From: Microcoleus vaginatus HSN003
Lineage (GTDB): Bacteria; Cyanobacteriota; Cyanobacteriia; Cyanobacteriales; Microcoleaceae
Direction of reading: 5' to 3'
Assembly (NCBI RefSeq): GCF_022701255.1
Contig: NZ_CP031705.1
Span: 2,617,501 to 2,681,500 of the forward strand
Length of the DNA: 64,000 nucleotides
The notes under the pieces are model-generated. The model saw nothing but the letters and a program-made list of their open reading frames with translations. It did not search any database and was not told where the DNA came from. A program made the position numbers and the translations under genes. Shown here in pieces: positions 54,015-64,000 of this stretch. How positions within the stretch are numbered: position 1 is the stretch's first letter; every line of letters begins with the position of its first letter.

Positions 54015-54046
54015 GATCCCCGACTTCCCCGAAGTTGTCGGGGATC
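54015..54046 (+). promoter_or_regulatory. Intercistronic stem-loop between sbpA and cysT
   Basis: 10-bp stem gatccccgac (54015-54024) with gtcggggatc (54037-54046), loop of 12 bases, no T run. It probably stabilises the sbpA message or partly stops transcription, letting the binding protein be made in excess over the permease. Confidence 0.65.
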
Positions 54047-54086
54047 TAATAGATTCACTATTCTTCCAAATCCAAACTATTCACTT

Positions 54087-54947
54087 ATGGCTGTATCATC
54101 TCCAACCAGTAACCCTCAATCTCCGATCGAAAATATCAAAAGGGCGATCGGCAAAATAACATTACCTTGGGGAATCACCCTAGGGTACCTCAGCTTAATG
54201 CTAGTACTCCCAGTTGCAGCAATGCTGCTGAAAGCCAGCACAGCAAACCCCGCCGAATTTTGGAAAATTGCCACCAGTCCGATCGCCCTTTCCGCCTACG
54301 ATGTCACCTTCTTTACGGCCTTAGTTGCGGCATTAATTAACGGAGTATTCGGCACATTAATTGCCTGGGTTTTAGTCCGCTACGACTTTCCCTTAAAACG
54401 GATTATAGATGCAGTCGTCGATTTACCCTTTGCACTGCCTACATCCGTTGCCGGTTTAACTCTCGCCACAGTTTACAGCGATAACGGCTGGATTGGTTCG
54501 CTTTTTGCACCTTTGGGAATCAAGATATCGTTTACTCGCTTGGGCGTAGGTATAGCGATGATATTTATTTCCTTGCCATTTATAGTTAGAACCGTACAGC
54601 CAGTTTTAAACGAGATGGAAAAAGAGATCGAAGAAGCAGCTTGGTGCTTAGGTGCTTCTCAATTTGAAACCTTCTGGAGAGTAGTTTTGCCGCCGCTATT
54701 TCCGTCTATTTTAACCGGAGTAGCACTCGGCTTTTCGCGAGCGGTTGGCGAGTACGGCTCTACTGTAATTGTAGCTTCTAACATACCGTTCAAAGATTTA
54801 ATCGCCCCAGTTTTAATTTTCCAAAGGTTGGAACAGTACGACTATGCAGGAGCAACAGTTATCGGCACTGTCATGTTAGGTATTTCCCTGGCAATGTTGT
54901 TCGCCATTAATCTCTTACAAGCATGGAGAAGACGCTATGACGGCTAA
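54087..54947 (+). CDS. cysT: Sulfate ABC transporter permease CysT
   Basis: 286 residues from ATG 54087; the longer open frame from 53952 overlaps the end of sbpA and the hairpin and is rejected. Six membrane segments; the permease signature [21 protein letters not shown] lies near residue 190 and contacts the ATPase. Other marks: [36 protein letters not shown], and [18 protein letters not shown]. Forms the channel with CysW. Overlaps cysW by 11 bases. Confidence 0.93.
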   Translation: MAVSSPTSNPQSPIENIKRAIGKITLPWGITLGYLSLMLVLPVAAMLLKASTANPAEFWKIATSPIALSAYDVTFFTALVAALINGVFGTLIAWVLVRYDFPLKRIIDAVVDLPFALPTSVAGLTLATVYSDNGWIGSLFAPLGIKISFTRLGVGIAMIFISLPFIVRTVQPVLNEMEKEIEEAAWCLGASQFETFWRVVLPPLFPSILTGVALGFSRAVGEYGSTVIVASNIPFKDLIAPVLIFQRLEQYDYAGATVIGTVMLGISLAMLFAINLLQAWRRRYDG

Positions 54948-55815
54948 TATCAATTCACCCGCTGGTTACACATTTCCGCCCGCAGGTTCTAGTCGGAGTC
55001 AGGAAAAAGCTTGGGTAAAACCAACTTTAATCGGAATTGCGATCGGCTATCTTGCTCTTGTCTTATTTATCCCCACGCTCAACGTTTTTTACCAAGCTTT
55101 CAGAAAGGGATTTGAGCCATTTTTTTCTAACTTAACCTCGCCCGATTTTCTGCACGCAGCGCAACTAACCCTGGTGATTTCTCTGATAGTTGTGCCTATA
55201 AATACAGTATTCGGTTTGTGTGCCGCCTGGGTAATTGGCCGCAACAAATTTCGGGGTCGCACGCTATTAATCAGCCTTTTAGACGTGCCTTTTGCCATCT
55301 CTCCCGTAGTTGCAGGTTTAATGATTGTACTGCTTTACGGTCGGGTGGGATGGTTCGGGCCGTCGCTAGATGCGGCCAATATCAAGGTTATTTTTGCCTT
55401 CCCTGGGATGGTGCTAGCTACTGCTTTTGTTACCTTGCCTTTTGTGGCGCGCGAAGTGATTCCTGTTTTGGAAGAAGTGGGGACAGATCAAGAAGAGGCG
55501 GCGAAAACTTTGGGAGCAAATGACTGGCAAATTTTCTGGAATGTCACGCTTCCGAGTATTCGTTGGGGATTGCTTTACGGAGTAATTTTGACCAATGCTA
55601 GAGCAATGGGAGAATTTGGAGCCGTCTCTGTGGTGTCTGGAAATATTGCTAAAAAAACGCAAACTTTGCCTTTGTTTGTAGAGGATGCTTACAAGCAGTA
55701 TGCGACGCAAGCCGCATTTTCGGCTGCGGTAGTTCTCGGTCTTTTAGCAGTTGTTACCCTCGTGCTTAAGGAGATTTTAGAACGAAAAACTAGCATCAAA
55801 GAAGTTGAAGAATAA
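54937..55815 (+). CDS. cysW: Sulfate ABC transporter permease CysW
   Basis: 292 residues, starting inside the end of cysT (11-base overlap). Six membrane helices; signature [20 protein letters not shown] near 185-204; [19 protein letters not shown] at the start and [20 protein letters not shown] further on, as in CysW. Paired with CysT. The expected ATPase gene cysA does not follow; the next gene is a NIL-domain protein. Confidence 0.93.
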   Translation: MTANINSPAGYTFPPAGSSRSQEKAWVKPTLIGIAIGYLALVLFIPTLNVFYQAFRKGFEPFFSNLTSPDFLHAAQLTLVISLIVVPINTVFGLCAAWVIGRNKFRGRTLLISLLDVPFAISPVVAGLMIVLLYGRVGWFGPSLDAANIKVIFAFPGMVLATAFVTLPFVAREVIPVLEEVGTDQEEAAKTLGANDWQIFWNVTLPSIRWGLLYGVILTNARAMGEFGAVSVVSGNIAKKTQTLPLFVEDAYKQYATQAAFSAAVVLGLLAVVTLVLKEILERKTSIKEVEE

Positions 55816-55969
55816 TCACCATTCATGAGGTTCGAGGGTGCGAACTTGTTAGTCATTAGTAGGTGTGGCGCTATCGACAATCTGGTTGGAAGCCGGAAAA
55901 TCACACAGCGCTCCACCCTACAAGATATTGGTGCAAAGGGTAAACTGAAACAAAAATTAGGAGTTCCAA

Positions 55970-56329
55970 ATGTTAGCTCACAACACTAGCCAATCTCAAT
56001 TTGAGGCGATCGGCAATTTTCACAAAACCCAAGAATCAGATATTCCCAAATCTGAAAGTGGCGACAGCAGACCAACTCAAACCCGCATTCGCATTCGTGT
56101 TCCTAAAGAGTACCATCAGGAACCTGTAATCTCTAACCTGATTTCTGAATACGGTTTGACGGTGAATTTTAATGCCGCTTTGTTGGGTGTCAAAACTTTA
56201 GATGACGGTTGGTTTGACTTGGAACTTAACGGTACAAGTAAACAGATTGAAACGGGTCTGATTTATCTCAATGATTTAGATGTGGAAATCTGGAGCAATT
56301 CCACTAATCCCGATGAAGAAACTTGGTAA
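55970..56329 (+). CDS. NIL-domain protein
   Basis: 119 residues. After a 40-residue polar, variable N-terminus comes a NIL domain: TRIRIRVPKEYHQEPVISNL, ISEYGLTVNFNAALLGV, GWFDLELNGTSKQIETGLIY and LNDLDVEIWS. The NIL domain is the ferredoxin-like regulatory domain at the end of the methionine ABC ATPase MetN; small stand-alone versions are common in cyanobacteria. Position right after cysTW suggests a link with sulfur uptake, perhaps as a sensing subunit. That is inference. Confidence 0.8.
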   Translation: MLAHNTSQSQFEAIGNFHKTQESDIPKSESGDSRPTQTRIRIRVPKEYHQEPVISNLISEYGLTVNFNAALLGVKTLDDGWFDLELNGTSKQIETGLIYLNDLDVEIWSNSTNPDEETW

Positions 56330-57026
56330 TTAGTCAGTCGGGAACGCAGAAACCGGCAAGAGGAGTTAAGATTCTGGACTGACACGCAGAATTTTCTTTC
56401 CTCTTCCCGGTTTATTGAGTTTAATAGTCTCCAGGAATGTTAGTCATGAGTCAGCATATCTATTCCTGTAAAATTACCGCGATCAATCTTCTAGTGAGGA
56501 ATGCAAGTCCTCATAAAACTCAGAGGACTTGTATTCCTTACTACCAAGCAATTTGATGGCGGTTGTTCGTTAGCGAAGCCCTCGAAGAGGATCGCACATC
56601 CAGATAATTCAGCAGCCAACAACTACCAAATAATATCAGCTTACAGCTAATAACCGTGATTGATAACTCTTGACTCACAAATATCGAGCGCCATCGGTTA
56701 ATTATTTGATTGACAATTTTTATAAAATCTGGTATTTTAGCCATCTCGGGTACAGCATAAAACAGCGCGCAAGTTTCGTCCAACATTTTTGGGAACAGCC
56801 GGAACAATATCCCCTTTTAAAACTTCTCAACCATCAAACTAACTCAGTTAGGGCAGGGGAGCATAAAAAAAGGTTTTTGTCAATATTCAATTTAGGTGAA
56901 AGTTAGGGGCGATCCTCTTCGAGGGCTTCGCCAACGACTCTCATCCGCAGCGGAAAAAGATCGATCGCTGCTGCGGTTGCTTTGTGATATGAATTTGATG
57001 TGTGCGTGAACCAGGAGAATTTAAAC
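56330..57026. other. Intergenic region with a widely spaced inverted repeat
   Basis: About 700 bases. A 28-base inverted repeat with one mismatch (56568-56595 and 56909-56936; core gaagccctcgaagaggatcg and its complement) encloses 313 bases with no recognisable gene. Another short hairpin, gaggacttgtattcctta with aatgcaagtcctc (56500-56540), lies to the left. It might be a small non-autonomous element or two copies of a dispersed repeat. The end has the ribosome site (aggag, 57012-57016) of the next gene. Confidence 0.45.
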
Positions 57027-60000
57027 GTGGAACTCTATAAAGAACGGAAACACCAGATAGTTTTTGCAGATTCACAAGTTAAAGATTGCGAAAGTTTAAC
57101 AGAAACGGTCACTCCCGATACAGAAATTGTTATTCTGAAAGCCGATCGCGACGGCATCGAGCAAATCGCCGAAACACTTAAACAGCGGCAAAACATTGCA
57201 GCCGTCCACATTTTGTCTCACGGCGCAGCAGCCAGCTTGCAAATCGGCGCCACAGAACTTAATCTCAGCAACATTGAAAGCTACCGCAATTATTTAGAAA
57301 CATGGTTTGCTTTGCCAACAACCGAGGCAAACTCGAACTCTCCAATTACAGCTAAACCCGAAATTCTGCTTTACGGTTGCAACGTCGCCGCCACAGAAGC
57401 AGGTGTCGCCTTCGTGGAAAGGCTGAGCCAGCTCACGGGAGCAAATATTGCCGCTTCCGACAACTTGACCGGCAGTGCGGCACTGGGTGGAGACTGGGAA
57501 CTCGAAGTAACTACGGGCAACATAGAAACACCTTTGGCATTTTCGGCAGAGGCGAGAGAAGCTTACAGTGCAGTTTTAGTCGCCACATTTGGCGAACTGC
57601 GCGATAAGATTCTGGTGGCAAATGTTTTGACCGACACCGACACGATTGCCATCACTGGCGACATCACCTTAGCCGCCGGAGATGTTCTGCCCAGAATCAC
57701 TAACCCCATCACCTTGACCGGTGGCGGTTTCACCCTAAATCTCAACACTAACCGGGGCTTCTCTGTAGACAACAATGCAGCAGTCAGCATTTCTAACCTG
57801 ACAATTGCCAACGGTAGCGCAGTTGGTGGTGTCGGTACAGCCGGCGGTGGCGGTGGGGCCGGCATGGGAGGCGCACTATTTATCAACAACGGCGCTGTCA
57901 CAGTTAACAGCGTGACCTTTACTGCCAACACCGCTACAGGAGGCGCCGGGGCAGCAGCGGTAGCCCCAGCCGGTGCTGGTGGCAGCGCTGATTTCGGCAC
58001 CCTGTTCGGTGGCACTGCTGGCTTCAACTTCACAACTGCGGGCGGTCCTGGTGCTGCTGGTACTGCTACTGCACCCAACGCTGGTAGTGGTGGCCCTGGT
58101 GTTAACAATACTTTTGGAGCGGGCGTTCCCGGCGGCCAAGGCGGTCCGGGCGGTATCGGTGGCAGCACTACCTTCGCAGGCGGTACTGGCGGCGCAGGCG
58201 GCGCAGGCGGTAGCGGTGCGGGAGGCGTCCTCGGCGGTGGGGGCGGTGCTGGCGGTGCTGGCGGTGCTGGCGGTACTGGAGTTGTTGGCAACGGCGCTGG
58301 CGGGGCTGGGGGTGCAGGCGGTGCTGGTGGCTTTGGTGGCGGTGGCGGCGCTGGCGGTTTTGGAGGTACGGCTACTGCCCCTGCTGCGGTCGGTGCGATC
58401 GGCAATGGCGGCGCTGGGGGCTTCGGAGGAGGCGGCGGCAGCGGTACAGTAGGCGGAGCCAGCACGACCATCGGAGCTTTTACCCCGGGCGGCGCCGGCA
58501 GCCCAACCGGTGGCGGCGGCGGTGCTGGTTTGGGAGGCGCAATTTTTGTTAATGCTGGCAGTTTGACCCTGAACAACAGCACTTTGTTCAGCAACACAGC
58601 AACCGGAGGCGCGGGCGCTACACCCGGTGCTGGGGCGGGGGCCGCGATTTTTGTCAACAGCGGCGCTACTGCAACTCTGACTAACAACACCATCACTGCT
58701 AACACTGCGACTGCAACTGCCCCTGCTCTTGCTGTGGGCGGGGGTATTGCTACTAACGGCGGTATTGTGGATCTGAGAAATTCGATCGTCGCAGGTAATG
58801 TTGGCGGCGAAAGTCCTGACGTGTTTGGGACATTCGCCGCCACCAGTATCAACAATTTGATCGGGAATGTTGCTGGTAGCACTTTACCTGTCGCCCAGCA
58901 ACTGACCGTTCCTCTAGCAAGTGTCATCGCCCCTACCGCAGGATTGAACCAGGCTACAGGCGTTCCCCTGACTTATGCTTTGGCTGACAGCACTGCGACT
59001 CCTAATCCGGCGATCGATGCTGGGGATGCCACGGCTGCGGCTGCTGCGGGCGCGACTGACCAGCGGGGAGCTGGCTTTCCCCGGACGATCGGCACTGCTG
59101 TTGATATCGGTGCTTATGAATACGGCCCGATCGTCACAGGGGTTAAATTCAACGACCTTAACGGGGATAGCCTGCAAGGTGCCGCGGCGACTGAACCAGG
59201 TCTTCCGGGCTGGGTAATTTCTGTAGGCACGAAGAGCACTACTACCGCGGCCGACGGGACTTACATCCTCCGCGACGTAAAAACAGATACTCCGATTACA
59301 GAAGCGCCACCCGCTGGAACGCCTGAGAATGCTTGGGTGCAGACTCTCGGCCCGACTCCGGCCAATACGGGTATTGTTAATGTCACGGGTGCCAACTTCG
59401 GTAATTTCCAGAAAACATCGATCGCGGGCAAAACCTACACCGATCTCGCGGGCAACGGCTTCACGCCCGATGACACGGTATTAAACGGCATCACCGTTAA
59501 CTTATACCAAGACACCAACGCCAACGGCACGCTGGAAGTCGCCACAGATACTATTGTCGGCACTGCACAAACCACTGCAGGAGCAGGAGATTACACATTC
59601 GCGGATATCGGCCCCGGCAATTACCTGATACAAGCCACTGCCCCAGCCAACTCCAGCATCTCTTTCCCCGCTGCCGCAATTCTCGTTAGTGCCCAAAGCG
59701 GTACTCCCGTCACCGGTCAAAACTTCGGCGTTTTCCAAAACATCACCGTTAGCGGCACCAAATTCACCGACCTCACAGGCAACGGCTTCTCTGCTGACGA
59801 TACGCCCCTCAACGGCACCACCGTTCGCTTGTTCAAGGATACTAACGATAACAGCACTTTAGATACTGGCGACGCGGAAATCGCCTCTCAACTTACCGGA
59901 ACAGCGCCAGCGGCTGCTGGCACTTATACCTTTGCCAACGTCGGCAGCGGTCGGCACTTTGTGAGAGAAGACGTGCCAACGGGTTTCTCACAAACCGCCG

Positions 60001-62372
60001 GCCCGGTTTTTTATACAATTAACCCGGTCAGCGGCACAAACATTACGGCTCAAGACTTCGGCAACTTCCAACTAGGCAAAATCAGCGGGAGCAAATTTAA
60101 TGACCTCAACAACAATGGCACCCAAGATTCGCCAGAAGAACCACCGCTAGGAGGCTGGACAATTTATTTGGATGCTAACAACAACGGCGTCCAAGACCAA
60201 GTAGCAGCCGAAACAGGCACCAACGCCGCCGTCACCGATGTCGCCGGTAACTACCAGTTCACCAACCTGCCAGCCGGCACTTATACAGTGCGGGAAGTCC
60301 CACAAACAGGCTGGACGCAAACTCTGCCGCCTGCCAATGCAGCTACGCCTACTCTTTCCGGCGCGTTTACGATCGCCGTCACCAGTGGCACAGACTCCCA
60401 AAACAACAACTTTGGCAACTTCAGGCCCAATAGCATCAGCGGTCTGAAGTTCAATGACCTCAACAACAATGCCATCCAAGATGCGCCAGCAGAAACAGGA
60501 CTACCCAATTGGCAATTCTTCCTCGATACCAACGATAACGGCACTCTCGACACCGGGGAACCGAACACCCTCACCGATGCCGCCGGTAACTACCAATTCC
60601 TCGATTTGTCAGCAGGAACCTACAAGGTGCGGGAAGTCTTGCAGCCTACTTGGACGCAAACTACCCCCGACCCGGATGACATCACTGTCACCAGCGGTCA
60701 AGACATCGCTAATATCAACTTCGGCAACTTCCAGTCGAGCACTATCAGCGGTCAAAAATTCAATGACCTCAACAGCAACGGCGTTAAGGATGCCGGAGAA
60801 TTGGGCCTAGGTAACTGGCAAATATTCCTCGACAGTATCAATCCGGATGGATTGTTTCAGCAGGGCGAACCGACTACCATCACCGATGCAGCGGGCAACT
60901 ACACTCTCCGAGATATACCCGCAGGTACTTACCAGGTAAGGGAAGTCCAGCAAAACGGCTGGACGCAGACGACCCCCAACCCCGCCCCCGTTACGGTTAA
61001 TCCCTCCGATAACATCACGGGCATTGACTTCGGCAACTTCCTGCCCCAACCCGGGGCGATCCGAGGTCTGAAGTTCCAAGACACCAACAACAATGGCACT
61101 CAGGATGCTGGAGAACCGGGTTTACCCAATTTCCAAATTCAGTTAACCAATGTCGTAGCTGGAACTGCTCCTGCTCCTGTTACTACTACCACAGACGACA
61201 GCGGCAACTACCTGTTCGCGAACCTAACGCCGGGAACCTACCGTATCCGGGAAGTCAACCAAACTGGGTTTACCCAAAGCACACCCGAACCCGCGGACAT
61301 CCCCCTAACTTCAGGTGCTATTGTCAGCGGCATCAACTTCGGGAACTTCCCGACGCCGACGCCGACTCCGACACCTGAACCGACACCGACACCTGCACCG
61401 ACACCGCCGACATCGCCTGCACCGACGCCTGCACCTGCACCTGCACCGACGCCTGCACCTGCACCGACGCCGACGCCTGCACCTGTACCGACGCCGACCC
61501 CTGCACCTGTACCGACGCCGACCCCTGCACCTGTACCGACGCCGACCCCTGCACCTGTACCGACGCCGACGCCTGCACCTGTACCGACAGATTTGGTTTG
61601 CCCTGAGAACTTCCCCAGGATCGCTACTCCCAATGAGCCCGGCACTTCTTCAGCGGGTAATGTGATCAACGGCCCTAACGGCGACGATACGATCGTGGGT
61701 AGTGTCGGCAATGACTCTATCTTCGGGTTGAGCGGCAACGATTTGATCTTTGGCCGAGGGGGCAGCGACTACATCAATGGCAATATGGCCAACGATACTG
61801 TCTACGGAGGCATCGATAACGATACTCTCTTCGGCGGCAAAGGCTTTGACCTGGTTTTTGGCGATCGCGGTAACGATACGATTTATGGCAATCGTGGCAA
61901 TGACTCTCTTTCGGGCGACGAAGGCAATGACTTATTGTACGGGGGCAAAGCCGATGACGTAATTTTGGGAGGCGCTGGCGACGACGTGCTATTTGGCGAT
62001 CAAGGCAATGACACTCTCTGCGGCGATGACGGTAACAATACCTTAATTGGTGGCAGCGGTGATGATTTGCTCTTTGGTGGCACCAGCGATAACTTGCTCT
62101 TTGGTGGCATTGGCAGCGATACCCTCGTCGGTGGCATTGGCAGCAATGGCTTTGTCTTGTCAGCGAGCGGAGGAATTGACACCATTATCAACTTCACCGC
62201 CGGAGTTGATTCGATCAGGTTGCTGGGAGGCTTGGACTTCAATCAACTGTCATTGACCGAAACTAATGGCTCAACGGCGATCGGGCTTGCTAACAGCGAC
62301 CAGATTTTGGCTATAGTGACGGGCCTGCAGCCGAGCCAGTTATCAGCTCAGAGTTTTAGCTTGTTGGTTTAG
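57027..62372 (+). CDS. Giant modular secreted protein: DUF4347, Gly-rich region, SdrD-B-like modules, RTX repeats
   Basis: 1,781 residues from GTG 57027, preceded by aggag; the frame is open to GTG 57000. Residue numbers here count from that. Modules: DUF4347 (10-180), a caspase-like fold with His74 in HILSHG and Cys128 in LLYGCNVA; a parallel beta-helix-like part with extreme Gly richness (about 250-520); a short Ca-type linker; seven SdrD-B-like Ig modules (about 710-1450), each opening like [15 protein letters not shown]; a Pro/Thr/Ala linker (about 1455-1535) made by 24-base repeats; RTX calcium repeats (about 1560-1710; [17 protein letters not shown]); and a C-terminal cap. No signal peptide, so export by a type I system using the C-terminal end is likely. 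Probably a cell-surface or filament adhesin. Confidence 0.9.
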   Translation: MELYKERKHQIVFADSQVKDCESLTETVTPDTEIVILKADRDGIEQIAETLKQRQNIAAVHILSHGAAASLQIGATELNLSNIESYRNYLETWFALPTTEANSNSPITAKPEILLYGCNVAATEAGVAFVERLSQLTGANIAASDNLTGSAALGGDWELEVTTGNIETPLAFSAEAREAYSAVLVATFGELRDKILVANVLTDTDTIAITGDITLAAGDVLPRITNPITLTGGGFTLNLNTNRGFSVDNNAAVSISNLTIANGSAVGGVGTAGGGGGAGMGGALFINNGAVTVNSVTFTANTATGGAGAAAVAPAGAGGSADFGTLFGGTAGFNFTTAGGPGAAGTATAPNAGSGGPGVNNTFGAGVPGGQGGPGGIGGSTTFAGGTGGAGGAGGSGAGGVLGGGGGAGGAGGAGGTGVVGNGAGGAGGAGGAGGFGGGGGAGGFGGTATAPAAVGAIGNGGAGGFGGGGGSGTVGGASTTIGAFTPGGAGSPTGGGGGAGLGGAIFVNAGSLTLNNSTLFSNTATGGAGATPGAGAGAAIFVNSGATATLTNNTITANTATATAPALAVGGGIATNGGIVDLRNSIVAGNVGGESPDVFGTFAATSINNLIGNVAGSTLPVAQQLTVPLASVIAPTAGLNQATGVPLTYALADSTATPNPAIDAGDATAAAAAGATDQRGAGFPRTIGTAVDIGAYEYGPIVTGVKFNDLNGDSLQGAAATEPGLPGWVISVGTKSTTTAADGTYILRDVKTDTPITEAPPAGTPENAWVQTLGPTPANTGIVNVTGANFGNFQKTSIAGKTYTDLAGNGFTPDDTVLNGITVNLYQDTNANGTLEVATDTIVGTAQTTAGAGDYTFADIGPGNYLIQATAPANSSISFPAAAILVSAQSGTPVTGQNFGVFQNITVSGTKFTDLTGNGFSADDTPLNGTTVRLFKDTNDNSTLDTGDAEIASQLTGTAPAAAGTYTFANVGSGRHFVREDVPTGFSQTAGPVFYTINPVSGTNITAQDFGNFQLGKISGSKFNDLNNNGTQDSPEEPPLGGWTIYLDANNNGVQDQVAAETGTNAAVTDVAGNYQFTNLPAGTYTVREVPQTGWTQTLPPANAATPTLSGAFTIAVTSGTDSQNNNFGNFRPNSISGLKFNDLNNNAIQDAPAETGLPNWQFFLDTNDNGTLDTGEPNTLTDAAGNYQFLDLSAGTYKVREVLQPTWTQTTPDPDDITVTSGQDIANINFGNFQSSTISGQKFNDLNSNGVKDAGELGLGNWQIFLDSINPDGLFQQGEPTTITDAAGNYTLRDIPAGTYQVREVQQNGWTQTTPNPAPVTVNPSDNITGIDFGNFLPQPGAIRGLKFQDTNNNGTQDAGEPGLPNFQIQLTNVVAGTAPAPVTTTTDDSGNYLFANLTPGTYRIREVNQTGFTQSTPEPADIPLTSGAIVSGINFGNFPTPTPTPTPEPTPTPAPTPPTSPAPTPAPAPAPTPAPAPTPTPAPVPTPTPAPVPTPTPAPVPTPTPAPVPTPTPAPVPTDLVCPENFPRIATPNEPGTSSAGNVINGPNGDDTIVGSVGNDSIFGLSGNDLIFGRGGSDYINGNMANDTVYGGIDNDTLFGGKGFDLVFGDRGNDTIYGNRGNDSLSGDEGNDLLYGGKADDVILGGAGDDVLFGDQGNDTLCGDDGNNTLIGGSGDDLLFGGTSDNLLFGGIGSDTLVGGIGSNGFVLSASGGIDTIINFTAGVDSIRLLGGLDFNQLSLTETNGSTAIGLANSDQILAIVTGLQPSQLSAQSFSLLV
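61476..61592 (+). repeat. 24-base tandem repeats encoding the Pro-rich linker
   Basis: Nearly identical copies of cctgcacctgtaccgacgcc plus four bases at 61476, 61500, 61524, 61548 and 61572 (last one partial), encoding A-P-V-P-T-P-T-P. The copy number can easily change, so linker length may vary between strains. Confidence 0.9.
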
Positions 62373-62446
62373 TCCGCAGCTCAAACTCGTCAGTTGCAAC
62401 CGATCCTACACTTGCCTCTCGTCCCAGCAGAGAGGGACTACCCGAA

Positions 62447-62515
62447 AGCAGAGCCTCGAAACCCATGCTTCGAGGCTCTGCTAAAGAAGGGGAACGAATT
62501 CCGTTCCCCTTCTTT
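62447..62515. terminator. Two hairpins between convergent genes (bidirectional terminator)
   Basis: First stem: agcagagcctcga (62447-62459) with its complement (62470-62482). Second: aaagaaggggaacg (62483-62496) with cgttccccttcttt (62502-62515), 5-base loop. The second ends two bases before the cytM stop codon and has a T-rich arm on both strands, so it can stop transcripts from both the giant gene and cytM. Confidence 0.8.
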
Positions 62516-62517
62516 GG

Positions 62518-62898
62518 TCAAATTTGTTCGAGATACTTCAGCAAGTCGGCCATTTCTTGCGGACTCGGTTGAAACTGCGGCATTGGTGGGGTTTGCCCGC
62601 TGGTAACTTGCCGGATCAGATCGAATTCGGATTTGCGCTCGGACACTCCGTGCAAGTTGGGCCCGACTTGACTGTCTGAAACCAATGTGTGACACCCGGC
62701 ACAGTTCATTTGAAAGATGGCGGAACCCTGAAACGGGTTGCCCGTCAGGGATAGTACGCTTTTGACGTAAGGATCGGCGACTTGAAACTGACGAATTGTC
62801 ATACTCGCCAACATGATGGCAACCAACACCGCTAGCGCAAATATGGCAAGTCGCTCGATCGGGTTTTTAATTTCATTCCTGGCAAGTTGGTTATTCAA
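62518..62898 (-). CDS. cytM: Cytochrome cM
   Basis: 126 residues. A single membrane helix (about 16-36) anchors the protein, and the c-type heme site is CAGCH (Cys66, Cys69, His70) with Met106 in TPPMPQF as the likely sixth ligand. The C-terminal FQPSPQEMADLLKYLEQ is very like that of Synechocystis CytM as I recall it. CytM is a low-abundance membrane-bound cytochrome of cyanobacteria, linked to respiratory electron flow and to limiting photosynthesis in some growth conditions. It is divergent from petG. Confidence 0.9.
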   Translation of the reverse strand: MNNQLARNEIKNPIERLAIFALAVLVAIMLASMTIRQFQVADPYVKSVLSLTGNPFQGSAIFQMNCAGCHTLVSDSQVGPNLHGVSERKSEFDLIRQVTSGQTPPMPQFQPSPQEMADLLKYLEQI

Positions 62899-63078
62899 AG
62901 GAGTTCAATTAAAAATAGTATCTACAAGAAAATTTATTTCTCATAACATAGCTTAATCGTTCGCAGCGGGGAGAGCAAGCTCTGAGACCCACGGAAGGCT
63001 GCTTTTGGGAAAATTCATCTGTATAAGTGCTGGTAATATTAAAAATAGGTTGTTAAATCTTAACGTTAAGGAGCTCTC

Positions 63079-63198
63079 ATGGTAGAACCGCTACTTTCAG
63101 GTATTGTTCTGGGTCTAATCTTTGTTACTCTGGCGGGGCTGTTTTTTGCTGCATATCAGCAGTACAAGCGCGGCGATCAGTTGGGTATCAATAAGTAA
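63079..63198 (+). CDS. petG: Cytochrome b6f complex subunit V (PetG)
   Basis: 39 residues, [20 protein letters not shown] then [19 protein letters not shown]. The single membrane helix and the QYKRGDQL end are diagnostic of PetG, a small subunit needed for stability of the cytochrome b6f complex in thylakoids. A strong ribosome site (aaggag, 63068-63073) stands five bases before the ATG. It is too short for a 60-codon cut-off. Position beside cytM puts two electron-transfer genes together in divergent orientation. Confidence 0.97.
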   Translation: MVEPLLSGIVLGLIFVTLAGLFFAAYQQYKRGDQLGINK

Positions 63199-63286
63199 AA
63201 GGGGCTACAGTCCCTCACTCAGGCTGTCAGGGGGAGGGGGAATTGGGAATTGGGCATGGGGCATGGGGCATTAATCTACCTACTGA

Positions 63287-63402
63287 CTTCTTCCCTCTTC
63301 CTTCTTCCCTCTTCCCTCTTCCCTCTTCCCTCTTCCTTCTTCCCTCTTCACTCTTCCCTCTTCCTTCTTCCCTCTTCCCTCTTCCCTCTTCCTTCTTCCT
63401 TC
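63287..63402. repeat. Heptanucleotide STRR tract (cttccct / cttcctt)
   Basis: About sixteen consecutive 7-base units, mostly cttccct or its one-base variant cttcctt, ending one base before the stop codon of the glycosyltransferase. A second, G-rich set (gggaatt, ggcatgg; 63237-63270) lies just before. This is the typical STRR seen in filamentous cyanobacteria. Confidence 0.9.
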
Positions 63403-63403
63403 G

Positions 63404-64000
63404 TTAAAGATATCGATCGAGAATAGCAGCAGTTTCCAGGCCGGTTTTTTCCCAGCTAAATTGTTTTGCTCTTGCCAAACCGAGTTCGCGCAAGTGCGAT
63501 CGAACTTTGGAATCTACTGCAAGCTCTTGCATAGCAGAGGCAATTTCCTCGACGCTGTAGGGATTGACTAATAATGCTGCACCCCCCGCCACTTCCGGCA
63601 TTGAAGACAGGTTAGAGGTGATGACAGGAGTGCCACAAGCCATTGCTTCGAGCACGGGGAGTCCGAATCCTTCCCAAAGACTGGGGAAAACCAGGGCGAT
63701 CGCTTGGTTGATGACTTTGGGCAAGTCGGCTGCGGGGAGGTAATCTAAGAATTTTACTCGATCGACCAATCCCAATTCTTGAACCTGCGCCTTCAGCAGT
63801 GGCGTATAGCGTTTGTCTTCCGAACCTGCTATCCACAATTCGTACTCGGAATTATGATGCAAAGCAGCAAATGCTGCTACAACTCGCTGCACGTTTTTAT
63901 AAGGATTGTGGCGGCCGATATAAAGAAAATAATTGCTGGTTGGTAAGTCTAAAAAACGGAAAAAACTGGTATCGTACCCTGGGAAAATTGGCGTAATTAA
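63404..64000 (-). CDS. Glycosyltransferase family 4 (GT-B), C-terminal part (runs off the window)
   Basis: 199 residues visible; the frame is open to the window edge, so the N-terminal half is missing. The donor-binding Rossmann domain is complete: [80 protein letters not shown] (the E-x7-E nucleotide-sugar motif) and [20 protein letters not shown]. Retaining GT-B enzymes of this type make cell-surface polysaccharides. A GTG at 63892 could be mistaken for a start but lies inside the conserved domain. The stop directly abuts the STRR tract. Confidence 0.92.
   Translation of the reverse strand, partial: LITPIFPGYDTSFFRFLDLPTSNYFLYIGRHNPYKNVQRVVAAFAALHHNSEYELWIAGSEDKRYTPLLKAQVQELGLVDRVKFLDYLPAADLPKVINQAIALVFPSLWEGFGLPVLEAMACGTPVITSNLSSMPEVAGGAALLVNPYSVEEIASAMQELAVDSKVRSHLRELGLARAKQFSWEKTGLETAAILDRYL

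Noticed and set aside
53952..54086. Longer N-terminus of CysT
   Set aside because: Overlaps the sbpA end and the intercistronic hairpin; the ATG at 54087 fits the family.
57563..58927. 454-codon minus-strand Pro/Ala-rich frame opposite the giant gene
   Set aside because: Complement of GGN-rich Gly codons; composition is an artefact and the plus-strand frame is complete and domain-bearing.

Overview
The window comes from a cyanobacterial chromosome, most likely a filamentous non-heterocystous type (Microcoleus / Oscillatoria / Phormidium-like; genus is inference). Evidence: abundant HIP1 octamers (gcgatcgc), cyanobacterial marker genes (petG, cytM, crtO-type ketolase, xisH/xisI, DUF3082, DUF4347 surface protein, ethylene-receptor-type kinase), heptanucleotide STRR tracts and dispersed palindromic repeats between genes.

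Layout. 1-3.8 kb: 5' end of an ABC substrate-binding protein, then the heme A pathway pair ctaA-ctaB and a small DUF4926 gene. 4.0-7.8 kb: a NACHT-type STAND ATPase gene with C-terminal pentapeptide repeats, cut cleanly in two by a 1,016-bp IS630-family element; removing the element and one TA restores a single 932-residue frame. 8.5-15 kb: vanadium haloperoxidase-like enzyme, a XisI remnant, a membrane protein, a release-factor-like (baeRF) protein, an SRPBCC membrane protein, a cupin and galactokinase. 15-22 kb: rsmA, a histidine kinase with an ethylene-binding domain, ispE, DUF3082, and a cassette of two DUF488 genes, a dual-OB-like gene and a coiled-coil gene. 22.5-32.5 kb: cobalamin-dependent methionine synthase metH (with a palindromic repeat inserted in frame), a membrane protein, YbjQ, a TPR protein, a possible small structured RNA, crtO and a saccharopine-dehydrogenase-like gene. 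32.8-38 kb: small exported or glycine-zipper proteins, an unknown 440-residue protein, a Kir-type potassium channel and a DUF433 protein. 38-47 kb: sbcD, sbcC, xisH-xisI, an aminotransferase and an M24 peptidase. 47-50.2 kb: an AT-rich segment with one 804-residue unknown gene, a 0.6-kb non-coding stretch and tRNA-Thr(UGU). 50.3-56.3 kb: WD40 protein and the sulfate uptake genes sbpA-cysT-cysW plus a NIL-domain gene, without cysA. 57-62.4 kb: a giant modular secreted protein (DUF4347, Gly-rich region, seven SdrD-B-like modules, Pro-rich linker, RTX repeats). 62.5-64 kb: cytM, the 39-residue petG (too short for most ORF cut-offs) and a truncated glycosyltransferase.

How it works together: most of the window is core metabolism and photosynthesis/respiration (heme A, isoprenoid, ketocarotenoid, cytochrome b6f, cytochrome cM, methionine, sulfate). 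The accessory signal lies in the IS-broken NACHT gene, the DUF488/dual-OB cassette, the AT-rich segment beside tRNA-Thr, xisHI and the large adhesin-like protein. The intergenic space is crowded with repeats, one of which has invaded metH without breaking its frame.
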